Shown piece by piece: positions 48,101-59,148 of a DNA stretch of 64,000 nucleotides. Source of the stretch: Bilabrum cf. latius (lineage: Eukaryota > Bigyra: Bicosoecida > Bigyra > Bicosoecida); NCBI GenBank assembly GCA_965178125.1, contig OZ237772.1, positions 124,001-188,000 on the forward strand, in the 5' to 3' direction. Each line of letters begins with the position of its first letter. The stretch's first letter is position 1. Below the pieces are notes generated by a model. The model did not search any database. It was not told the origin of the DNA and was given only the letters and a program-made list of their open reading frames with translations. A program made the translations under genes and the position numbers.

Positions 48101-51100
48101 GATCGATTCGAAGAGCCTTCGCCCTCGGCTCCCGATGCAGGGTTGTCGTTGCCGTGGTTGCGCAAGGCCATGGCCTGCACCTGCATGGCAGACACGTGCA
48201 CGCTCTCGACAGCCTCATCTGCGTCCTGCAGCACAGCGAGCGCCGCAAGTGCACCATGCGCGCTGCCTGCAGCACGGGCCAGGTGTTCCCTGGCTAGCGC
48301 CCAATGCCTCCCTTCCGATCGGAGCAGTTCCGCTTCCTGCGCGGCGCCGCTATCGGCGTGCTCGCGCAGGGCTTCAAGCCCCCTCGTGCACTCGTCCAAG
48401 CTTGCGCGTGCCCGGTCCTGGGCCGACACGGAGCCAGGCAAGTCACTGGTTCCACTAGTACCTGCGTCCGATTCAGAGCCTCTGGGTGCCAGTACGGTGC
48501 GTAGGCCCTTTGCCATGCGAACGCACCTGTGGATGACCGCCAGCCTGTGCAGAGAGGACACGGGAGCTTCTTGCGCGCTAGCACCGGGTGGCGGTAGCGC
48601 GGCGCTGTCCCCGTGAAAGCAGGAGGCGAGCGTGTCGAGGGCTCCCAGGAACGTCGCTGCTACTCGCCGAACAGATGCACGCTGCACGATAGAGTCTCGC
48701 ACGGATTTGGCCGGTCCAGATTCATCGGAACTCGCCTAGCTTGGCTCCGCCTTGCTCGTCTGGTCTAGGTCTATGGTACCGTCTTCGTCTACGGCATCTT
48801 TATCCCCGTCCGCAATTGCCCGAGCTGCCGCCTCTTTGATCTGTTCTGACGACTTGGACAGCAGTGCTAGTGGCCCGGCCAATGTGCCAGCAAGCTGCGC
48901 TGCCTCGTCATTCCGCATCACGATCTCAGACTGAAGGGCTGCCAGCTTCTCCGAGACTGCCAGCACCTTGTCCAGCGAATCTTTGGACCCACCCGTCGCC
49001 ATGGCCGCAAAGAAGCGCACCTCATCCACGGCTTCGAGCGCTCTGGTGCAGGCCGATAGGCCTGGCGCGTCCGTCGGCTTGCTGCTATTGGGCTGTAGGG
49101 GCTCGCTCGACTTGCCCGCATCTGTGGGCCCTGCAGCCAGTGCGAATCCCAGCTGCCTCGCTGCCGACGATGCGACCGGCCCGATGGTGGCGAGAACCGC
49201 GAGAGGGCGAGCTGTTGTGACGTCAGCGCCGAGGGCCCGGATTGATGCGCCGAGGGCCTCGATCGCCTTGGAATAGTCCTGGAAGAACTCTGACGATGGT
49301 TCGCTGACGATGCCGGACAGGCCTTGCGCAGCGAATTGGATCGATCGGCACTGACTGATGGATTCGTTGACCCGGCTGTGCTCCAGCTCCAGCATCCGAC
49401 TCGCTGCGTCGTATATCGGGACAGCTGCAGCCTTGCAGGCTTTCGCGGCGGCAGCAAGAGGTGGAACGATCGTCTCAGTATCCTCAGTGGAGGATTGCTG
49501 CCCCTCTGCAGCTCCCTCAAGCCGTTCGCATGCCAGGGTCAAGGAGTCGGCGAGATGCTGCAGCCGATGCAACGGTGTTGCATAAGCTCTACCGCTCGCT
49601 GGTTGTCCTACTTCATCAGAGAAAGTACCGGCGCTGCGTTCGTCAGGGCCAGTGCCTCCTGACTCAGTGTACACGAGGCGGAGCATCCGCCCTGAGAGCT
49701 CAGCCGCCTGTGCTGCGGTTCCCGCCAGCGGAATTCCCCCGCGCGGCGCCTCAGCGTCTGAGCCGTTGGCCGGTCCGGCTCCACTTGCGTCAATGTCTGC
49801 CCCGCGCGCTGACCTCCCACTGCCACGCAGGAGGGTACGGGGCACATCACTCCCGCTGAGATCCATGCCCGTCGCACCGGCCTCGGCAATGCACTGTCCG
49901 AGCTGTTGCCCCGCTGAAGCCACCTCCCGCAGTAGCGCGCCTGCACCCAGCTCCAAGGCATCAATTGCCAGCGCTCTCTTCTCCGAGTGCTCTTGGGCCA
50001 GTGCCGCCTCCTTGTCAGCGTCAATGAGATGGCCCCAGTAGGTGGTCTTCCTTGCAGCTGACGAGTCTAACGACGAGGACGAGGACGAGGATGATGATCC
50101 CCGACTTGAGGCAGGCAGCAGATGGCCGTCACCCTGATGGATCCCGCTGTCGTCACCCATGTGCATGGCAATGCGGTGCATGTTTGCCTCATCAAGTGCA
50201 GCCGACACCTTTGCCTGAAGGCCTTTGATGGCTGCAGCAAGCGCCGCAGGCTCGGTTGTACCTAGAGCGGCTTCAACGCCTCCTTTGGCAGCAGACGCGT
50301 CCTTTGCAGCCGCTGCCCCGCCCTACTAATGACCGACTGCATCGCGCCTTCGAATCCTCGCAGCTGCCGTCTGTGCCCTGCTGGCCGCCTGCATCGCACG
50401 GTCACGCGCTTCGTGCAGAGCCAGCACGAGCACTCTGGCAGCCGGCCCCTGCCCCAGCCGTGCGGCACGAGCGGCCACAGCGGCAGCAGCCATTGCGTGC
50501 CGACCGGGAGAAGCTGGCTAATGCAGAGCTGGCGATATGGGCTTCACAGGTTCTGGTGGTGTGGACGGACCTTGGTCATGTTCCTCGTCCTCGTCTTCCG
50601 CCACCGGTTTGCTGCCTCCTGCGGGTCCTTGGCTGCTGCACGTAGCCTCTCCTGACCTGGAGGCACTGGCGCTCCTCCTGCCGCTGTCGTCAACCACTGC
50701 TTGGTCGAAGGCAGCACTTGCATCTTTCGCGGCGGCCTCAACAGCGGCCCGCTCCAGGGCGGCCGCTGCCTCTGCTGCCTGAGTCTCCAGCTTCCTCTGC
50801 TCTAGCCTGCGCTGCTGCTGGGCTAGTCTAGATGCCTCATCCTGCCTTTCCTTCTCTTTTTGCACCTCGGCCAGCCTCTTGGCCGCCTCTCTCCCGGCTT
50901 CTTTGGCCACCCTCTCGGCCTCCTGTTCCGCGATCTTTCGCTGTCTGGCCATCTCCTCTTCATGCCTCATCTACGCCAGACGCAGCGTCTCTTCGCTTTC
51001 TTCCTTTGCCTTTCGTAGGTCCTCTAGGGCCTTTTGTTCCCTGGCGCGCAGCTCCGATTCTGTTCGTGCCATGGCCTCGGCTGCCTCGGCTCGCGCCCTC

Positions 51101-52447
51101 TCTTTCTCCCGGCTTGCGCTCTCTTTGAGCTTGCGCTGCTCCTCAGCGAGCTTCAGCTACGAGTCTCGCTGCAGGTCCTGCACCTGACGCTGCAGCTGAG
51201 CGGTCTGCTCCTGCAGTGCCTGCTCGGCAGCCCGTCGCTTCACTTCCGCCTCAGCCTCCTTCTCGGATTTCGCCGCCGCCTCCTGCTCGGCCTTGGCTGC
51301 TCGATCCTTCTGCTGCTGCAGGAGGTCCTGCAGCCTGAGTCTTTCCTGCTCCGCCTTTGCCTCAGCCTCCCGGATCCGGGCTTGAAGTTCCTCCTGCTTC
51401 TGCGACTCCTTCAGCACTTTGGCCAGGAGGTCAGCCTCTGCCTTGGCTGCCTCTGCCTTGATGCGGGCCAACTCTGTCGCTGCCCCGCTGTCTCGTAGCT
51501 CGGGTGTGTCAGCGTGAGCGGGTTGGACGGTGTGACTCGCAACTGGTACTGCCTACAGAGGCTGCATATCACCGGTGTCGTCAGCTGGTGCAGTCTCATG
51601 GTCGGGAGGTGTGGACATTCCCGACTCTGGCTAGCTCCTCAAACGACTGGGTGGTGCAATGACCCCTGGCGATTTCTAGGCATCATCGCTAATTCCATCG
51701 GTGTCGCTTGCTGCCTCGTCCGTCCTTGGGAGCGCTTGCTGCAAATCGTTGTCGGAGTTGGCAATACCCTCACTACCCGGATTGCTGGTGCCTGGTGCAG
51801 AGCTTGACACGTTCTTGCCGGCGGATCCCTTGGAGTTGTTTTCATTGATCTGCTGAGCTGCCTCTGCATGCTGGCTCGACGCAGTTGGGGCCTTATCAGC
51901 GGGTGGGGCAATCGTCGAGATGGCCGTAGCAGCGGCAGCTGGCGTCAAATCTTTTCCAAGTGCATCACCATCGCCATGACTTGCATGGGCTGCATCCTCT
52001 ACAGCCTTCTCAGCGGCAAAGTCTGTTTTGCTCTCGTTTGCAGCTCTATCAATGTTTACTGCGCCGGCAGGATCATCGTTGGCACCAGCTTCTTCCGACC
52101 CTCTACCTGGTCTCGGCGTATTGCCCGCAGCCTCTCCACTGCCGGACTGCTTGGGCAAGTCATCTACAACAAGATCAGATGTTGAATCCACGTCCGTGCC
52201 AAGCGAGCGTCCGGCATCGGTTCCGTGCTCCTGCTGCATTACGCTGGTCGATGCCGAGGGATCATCTATTGGTGTTGGAGGTGCTTGCACGGACCGGCTT
52301 CCATCTGCGTCGATCGGCTTGCTGTGAGAATGCCCAGAGGAACTGGCCACTCTTGCCACGAGCGGTGGTCCCTCAGTACCATCTGGTTCAGGATCAAACT
52401 CAGGTGCAGGTGCAGGCGCAGGCGCGGGCGCAGGCGCAGGCGCAGGT

Positions 52448-52481
<34 letters not shown>

Positions 52482-54399
52482 GTGCAGATGTGTCTGTCTG
52501 GTGCACCTCTACCGACTCCTTTCCGATGCTCCGTGTACTGCTGCTAACGCTAGCAGCTGGCGATCGCTTGCTTGATGCAGCCTTGCGGCCAATTTTGCGC
52601 TTCGGAAAGCCAGGTTTTGACGTTGGTGGAGACTGTTTGCCTGCTGTCTTGCCTCTGAACATAGCACCCAGAGCAGCGACACCCTTGCCCTTGGTCTTGC
52701 CTTTAGACTTCGGTTTTCCCTTGACCATTCCCTTGCCTGTTCCCGAGGTCTTGGCCTTAGGTTTGGCTGTTTTTGGCTTTGCGTGGGCCTTTGATCCCGT
52801 AGGAGACCCCTTGGAACCGCTCGCAACAACGCTTGGCGAAGGCAACGACCCCTGCGCACCTGGAGCTGCGTCCACTGTGCTGCTCGTGTCTAGCTCGGGA
52901 GCGGACGCTGCAGAGGCTGCATCCATCCGCTTTGCATTTGGTGCGTTGTCGGCCTGGTTTGCTGGATCTGGAGGACTAACACCTTTGCCGGTTGTCTCTT
53001 GGCCAGGGGGGGCGGCGTTCTCGTTGCCGGGCACATCTCTAGACGGCATGGTCAGTGCCCCTGGCTCGATGGAATCGTCAGGCAGCACTGATTTGGGTTC
53101 TGGATCCGGTACTGGCGCACCACCGTCTGCAGGTTGACTTCCTGGGAGTTGCAGAGACTTGGCTGGAGCCTTACCGGCGGTTTGTGCCCCAGCTGCAGCA
53201 CCCTCTGCCCGTGGCTCAGGCTCATGGCGACCCGTCGCCTGAGGGCCTCTTTCGGTGCGTGGAGCACCTTGCTGTGCCCTGGCATTCTCCAGCGGCTTTG
53301 ATGCATGCACTGGAGCACTCTTAGCTGAGGACACCTTGTCCTGCGCTACGGTGGGTGACTGGCTTGGCACTGGAGGTGCAGGGGGCGGGATTGCCACCCT
53401 GGACCCTGACTGACTCGGCACTGGAGGTGCAGGGGGCGGGATTGCCATCCTAGACCCTCGGGTGGGTGCGGGTGCAGCCGGTGCTTTGGGGCTTGCTGCC
53501 TTTGTAGGTGGTGAAGGTTTTGCTCCTGGTGGTCTAGAAGACGGCGGCTGGGCCTAGGGTGGTGGAGGTCTCGCACCTGGTGGTCTAGACGACGGCGGCT
53601 GGGTCTAAGTCGGCTGGGTCTAAGTCGGGCGCGCAGCTGGCGGCTTCCTTCCCGCTGATTTCTTGGCTGGCGGTCTCTTCTTGGATGGCGGGGCTGCACT
53701 GTTTGTTGCAGCTACTAGAGGCATCTCGGGGGGTACCGGCGGACTTGCTGAAGTGGGGGGCACTGGGCTCTTCGCTGCAGATCCTTTGCTCGTGGTGGGC
53801 GGCTTCCCAGATGGCGGCTTCCCAGATGGCGGCTTCCCAGATGGCGGCTTCCCAGATGGCGGTGGCGTCGGTACGGGTGGTGGGCGAGGACGAGTTGACC
53901 GCGATGATGAAGGCGGGGCCGGGCTAGCTTTGGAGCCTTCCGGCGCTGCGGGTGTTTTCGGTCCTGCTCGGCGTCCTGCATCTCGCGGTGCTGCTGATGG
54001 TGGTCTCGGGCGAGGCGCGCTGGATCCTGGAGGTGGGATTCCAGGCGGTCTTGGCGCACTCTTCCGTGATAGTTTGGACCCGGTTCCCGAAGGGGGCGTT
54101 GGTGGTGGCCTTGCTTTCACCGGGGCAGTTGCTCCCCGCGTCGGGGGCGATGCTCGCTTCTGCGGCGGTGGCGCGCCAGGCGGCTTCGCGCCAGGTTTTT
54201 TGGGCTTAGCGCCACTAGCTCCGGGCGGTCCTGCGGTAAATGGGTGCTATCGTATGGATATCTCTGAAAAGTCGGTTGCTGACTATCTGTAATGGTATGA
54301 ATCAATGCAAAGCTGGTTGATCTTACTCGGAGGTCTCGGCGCCGGGGGTGGCGCTGCGCCAGAACCAGGCGGCGGTGGCGGCGGCGGTGGTCCAGACAT
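42847..54399 (-). CDS. giant proline-rich, coiled-coil protein (3,818 aa)
   Basis: Exon 1 is 54327-54399 (ATG 54399, MSGPPPPPPPPGSG). The intron 54231-54326 is GTAAGA...CCGCAG. Exon 2 is 42847-54230 and ends at TGA 42847-42849. The two sum to exactly 3,819 codons. The 11.4-kb second exon holds about 25 UAGs and no UAA or UGA. The N-terminus is proline-rich, like profilin/WH2-type actin regulators (for example IPPPAPPVPSQS and repeated SGKPP). Two further regions follow: a Lys/Pro/Ala linker with an (AP)n run (52400-52490), and a Gln/Glu/Ala coiled coil (50500-51480). Then come a long Ala-rich helical region (47650-50250), a second strong coiled coil (46600-47450), and an Arg/Ser-rich region with an (SR)n run. 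The tail is Gln-rich and acidic. UAG-UAG occurs at 50323-50328, and UAG follows four CAGs at 43243-43245. It is probably a cytoskeletal or scaffold protein. No enzymatic domain is recognised. Confidence 0.82.
52400..52495 (-). repeat. hexanucleotide run encoding Ala-Pro in the giant gene
   Basis: GGTGCA/GGCGCA/GGTGCG units on the + strand give Pro-Ala/Ala-Pro alternation in the coding frame. It is of the same class as the repeats in cullin and kinase. Confidence 0.9.
53808..53866 (-). repeat. 15-bp in-frame repeat encoding SGKPP
   Basis: CCCAGATGGCGGCTT recurs about four times, giving consecutive Ser-Gly-Lys-Pro-Pro units in the proline-rich N-terminal region of the giant protein. Confidence 0.9.
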
Positions 54400-55008
54400 T
54401 AAGATGATACTACCGTTTTGTATGTCTCTCCCGCGTACTTCCTGAAAATGTCAAGGACGACTGCGTAAAATGCAAAGTAGGAGGAGAGAAATCATCGAGT
54501 AGGCCGTCGCAGCGAGAACCGAGGATCATTGGAAAATCTAACTGCCAAAGTCAATGTTATGCATGTAATTGAACATGGGCACGAAATTGCCGTGCGGCAG
54601 TCATGCAAGGGTACCTGATTCGGCGGTGTGAGACTTGGGTGGTGCTTCTGTCGATGCTATCCTTGGTCGACTCACTTAGCTAAAAACACAACTAGTCGCC
54701 AGTGGGTGATTACGGATATATTTCGCAAAAGCAATAACTGTAGTGTGTTTCCCCTTAACAGATTCGTTGGTCGTGCTCGCCTCGTCCGAGTCATCCCAAT
54801 CTGTTTTCGGACATGGACTGTTGGGTGCTGTTTGGTCGTGCACCACCCAGCGGCGCAGCTCAACGGATTACAGCTGGTTCAGAATGGCTCGATAATTAGC
54901 GATACAAGAACACACGAAACATAAAGCGGTACAGTATTGCATTATTTCAGTGCATTCACACGACAGGCCGCAAAATAGACTGGCGGGGCACGCATGCCGC
55001 ACAGCCGC
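54400..55008. other. intergenic between two minus-strand genes
   Basis: About 610 bp, more A/T-rich than its surroundings. It is presumably the 3' UTR of the serine-rich gene and the promoter of the giant gene. No gene, RNA or repeat is recognised. Confidence 0.5.
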
Positions 55009-57803
55009 TCACCGCTCCCGGGCGGTCATATCCCCATCTTCCTCCCCACCATCCATCATGATCATGCCCGCGCCGGATCCCCCACCTGAGCCAATGCATG
55101 CGCCCGATCCCGTGCTACTACCAATACTATGGCAACTTCCACGCCGAGCCCAAGCCCCCATTGACCCCCATTCGCCCATCGCACCACTGGCACTGGCACC
55201 GGCACCGGCACCGGCACCGGCAGAATGTGCCCCCAGGCGGACCCCCAGCCCCACGCCGCCCATCATCCCATCCCCTGCCTCCATGTCTCCCGTGTCACCC
55301 TCCGGACCCACACTCACGCAGTCCTCCATTCCCCTCTCCTTGGCATCCACGGGCAGCTCATACCGGTCCATGCTGGTGAACTAGTCCATGCGACTGCCGC
55401 CCGCGAGGTGGCTCCAGCTGCCATACCCTTGGCCCCTAGCAGTAGTATGCTGCAGATCACGGTCTCGACCCTGGCTGCGATCTTCCCCGCGATCAGACCC
55501 AGTGTTCCCTCCCATTGTCACGCTGCATGCCGCATCCATCTCGTGCTCCAGCTGCACAGACGCGCCCATGAGGGACCGATGCTCGCACTCGTCACACGCA
55601 GCCACACTCAGCGACGGCACCCGCATCCCACCAGCGGCATCGACGCCATCGCCGTCAGGCCGAAACTCCCCCATCATCTCCCCGTCGTTCCTCCATGCGA
55701 TCGGGATCATCCGACTGCCCCGCCTGCCACCACCAGATGGTACCTGCTGGAGCATACCCCCACTGTGGCTGCGGCTGCCGCCATTGCTACTGCTAGCCCC
55801 CGTCCTGGCTCTCTTGGCTCGAGGTGGCAGGCCGGCGGTGCCAGTGGCAGTGGCAGTGCCCCCTCGGGCTGCTCCACGCACCATGTCCATCGCCTTCTCC
55901 TTCTCCTTCTGCTTCTCGTCGACCTCGACCCCGCGCATGCGACTGGCTCTGCGACTTGTTCCTCGGGATTGTGTTTCCTGAGCCTGGTCCCGGGTCACTC
56001 CAATGCGTTCCTGCTCCTCCTCCTCCTCCTCGTCCTGCTCCTTGTCACCCTAGACCCCCTGCCTCTGCAGCACCAGCGCCTCCTGCATCTCGTGCCTCTG
56101 TCGCTTCCTGGGGCGGATGAATCCGCCAGATGTTGTGGCTCCACTGCTTTCCTGATCCTGACCTGACCCTCTAGCAAATTCCTCCGTCTGCGCAGTACTA
56201 AGTCGAATGAACCTGCGAGGGTCGGACTGTTCCGATTTGCCTGCCGCTTTGTCAGCAGTTCCGCGATGCCGTGCTGGCGTTCCCGTCCGGATGCGGAACC
56301 GCATGAGGGGCGCCGCGCAAGGGCTCTGCCCGTGCTGCGGTGTATCAATCGGGTCGCGGGGCGATTCGTCTTTGCATGCCTCTTGGTGGTTCCGTTGCAT
56401 TGCGCGGCGCCGCGCCCTGCCGGCCAGAGCAGCCGACTACATGCGGGCCCGGGCCGATGAGTCCACGAGCTCGACCGGGTGTGACGAGTGATACCCGACC
56501 CCTTGTCCCACCAGCTGACCGGCCTCGCCCGGCACACCACCATCCTGGTTCTCACCGCCACTGCAGTCGTCGGTGCCCTCGCCCCATGCACCACTGGCAC
56601 CCCCATCCATCAAAGCACCCGCAAAAGAGCCCTGCGACTTTCTGCTGTGACTTGTGCTAAGTCTGGTGACCCTGCCAGTCCCCACCTGCCTTCCGATCGG
56701 AGCAACCGATGGATGCCTCACGATGCCCATCTACGCTCCCTCGGCATCTGTGGGAACAGAGGAGGGCCGTTGGGTGTGACGAGTGCAGTCCGACGGGCCC
56801 CAGCCGAGCAATCGCCAGGCAGACCCACCGAAGCCGCGGTCGTCCCGTCCACCGGTGGATTCACTGCCACCCATGCCCGCGCCCGCACTCGCAATCCGCG
56901 TGCCACACCCGCTGCTGGGGTCAGCGGCTTGGCTACTTCTGCCGCTGCAGAGAACACAGCCGCGCGATGCACCCCCGGTGCCGCCCGGTACCAGTCGGTC
57001 AGGCTCCGAGGCCCTGGATCTCGTCCTCCTCCTTGTTCCCTAAGTAGAGCGGCGGCTGGCCGCAAGCCTGCCCAGGAAGCTGTTGATGGCGGCGTACGTG
57101 TTCCCCGCGGCGGTTGCAACCGACTGGATGAGAGAGGGTGCTTTCTGTGACGATTGAGACTCGTGTGACGAGTGAGAGGCGCAGCCGTCATCCTCATCCC
57201 ACTCGTCACACTCCATGGCAGCCGATGCCGCACCGGTCCTGCGAGGACTGCACTATGCCCCAAGCCCACCCAAAGGTGCGTGTGACGAGTGAATCTGGGG
57301 AACAGCGAGGATACCGTCGTCGCTTGACTCGTCCTCATCCGCTGGACCCGTGGGGGAAGATCGGCTAGACCGCTCGAATCCATGGTCTGGCTGCCCCACC
57401 GTCCTGCCCAGAGCGATTCTGCTGGTGTCAACTGCGCCAGTGGCAGCACCTGCACTTGCACTAGCACTGGCACTGGCACTCCCACTTGTGCCACTGCCAC
57501 TGCCACTGCCACTGCCACTGGAGCTAGAGCTAGACGACATCTCCTTTCGATCCATACGGCTTGTCACGAGTGCTCGGTCCGCTGTGCTCAACAGACCCGG
57601 TGTGCGCCATTGCAAGGCATTAGCGCCATGCCTCGATGCACCCGAGCCAGCAGCCTGTGCCCAATTACCATTACCATTACCATTACTATAACCGCTGATC
57701 TAGCTGCTTGTGCGCCCAGCATTCTCGTGCCATTGCCACGACCCAGCATTGCCATTGGGCCTGTCATGCGGAGCGATCCCAGTTCCATTGCCTCTAGCAA
57801 AAA

Positions 57804-57843
<40 letters not shown>

Positions 57844-58896
57844 GCTGCTGCTGTGACGCCCTACCATGCCGCCGTTCAAATAGGAAGCTCCTGGCGCGAG
57901 CAATTGGGGCACTCGGGGCGCTGCCACGGGGGAGCGCGCAGACTGCGTACTCGCGGCAGACTGACCTAGCCCGGTGTGAAGCGGTTCGTGTTCAGCGGCT
58001 TGTGAAGCGGGCGGCTTGGCTGGCCCGTGGTGAGCCAACTGCCACAGGCCCACCACCCCCTCCGAATCGCTGAACGTGGGCGGCGCGTGCAGGCTACTGG
58101 TTGCGGAACCTGATCCGGATCCTGCGCGGCGCCTACCCCCAACGGAAGCGCTCTCGCGCTCGTCACGCTCAGCCAGATGATGGGCAGGGCTGTCCCTGTC
58201 ATGGCTGGCGATGCTTCCGAGCCTTGGCGATGGCAGCTCGACACCTGGCGACACGGAGGCTGAGGCTGCCCTGCTGTACCCGGAGCAATAGTGGCTCTCC
58301 TGCTTGCCGATAGACGGAACTGTTTCTGGCGCAGCGCTGCCCGAGGAGTCGGCTCTCTGCTTGGAGGAGGCAGAGGCAGTTGCTTCCGTGCTCGGTTCGC
58401 GGCTCGTGCCAGACGATGCATCCCAGGCCAGCGGATCGGCAAGGGGCCCGGGTGCACCAGAAAGGAAGCCCGGTCCTGCCGTTGGTAGCCGTGGAATTTT
58501 AGGCGGTATCACGTTTGCATTACCATTTGGTCGCCATCTGGCCTGATTTCCGGCTTTAAGCAATGCGCTAGAACCCAAATCGAACCGACCTGCAGACCGG
58601 GGTCCCAAAGCAGCCGTTGCTCCAGCGTACGGGCCATTATGTGAAGTAGTATGTAGCTCCTATGATATGCCATTTACAAAGCATGACATTAAGTCATCCG
58701 AGCTTCCCCGCAGGATTGCTACGCGTCGACGCTTGGGCAACCGGAATGGCTACTGGGGATGTGCATTCGCATCGGTATCGCCAACGGCTCCTGCTGGTCC
58801 AGTCGATACCTACGTATGTATTGCCCCAGCCACATCGCCGGCGCTATGCTGGTACACTTCTGATAGGCGCCTCTTTCGCTGCTTAGCTCGCCTCAT
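55009..58896 (-). CDS. serine/glycine-rich disordered protein with basic N-terminus
   Basis: A single frame of 1,296 codons runs from ATG 58896 to TGA 55009-55011 with about ten UAGs. The start MRRAKQRKRRLSEVY and the later LPKRRRV are plausible nuclear localisation signals. Most of the protein is low complexity: a run of about 15 Ser (CTG repeat on the + strand, 57808-57840), Gly-Asn (NGNGNG), Gly-Ser (57480-57520), Ala-Ser/Ala-Gly (57430-57480 and 55185-55215), and an acidic DEEEEEEQ stretch near 56020. The motif CDEWDEDDGCASHSSH and several CDE/CDEC-type pieces recur with H or S nearby, but no zinc finger is evident. It is possibly a chromatin or transcription-related protein; this is inference from composition. 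The frame is also open upstream of the chosen ATG. Confidence 0.65.
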
Positions 58897-59148
58897 GATT
58901 ACAGACAGGCTGCGATTTACGGCAACCACCTTGCTTTCGGCACAATACAACCAAGTATGCGTGTATTGAAGCTAGTATCACAAGCTTTGATATCTGCAAA
59001 ACTTGCTGTGTATGAACACCGCGAATCGAACAATTACGATTCGTTAATTGCGAACGTCGATCAAATCATATCGTTACAGTACGTCTATATCAGATTTATG
59101 AAATTGGACGGCGAGTCAAACCAAGATTAGTTGTGTACTATTGCTAAT

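Noticed and set aside
45928-48702. Plus-strand frames of 150-250 codons opposite the giant gene
   Set aside because: They are Arg/Pro/Ala-rich antisense reflections of the coiled-coil coding sequence. The - frame is continuous over 11 kb.
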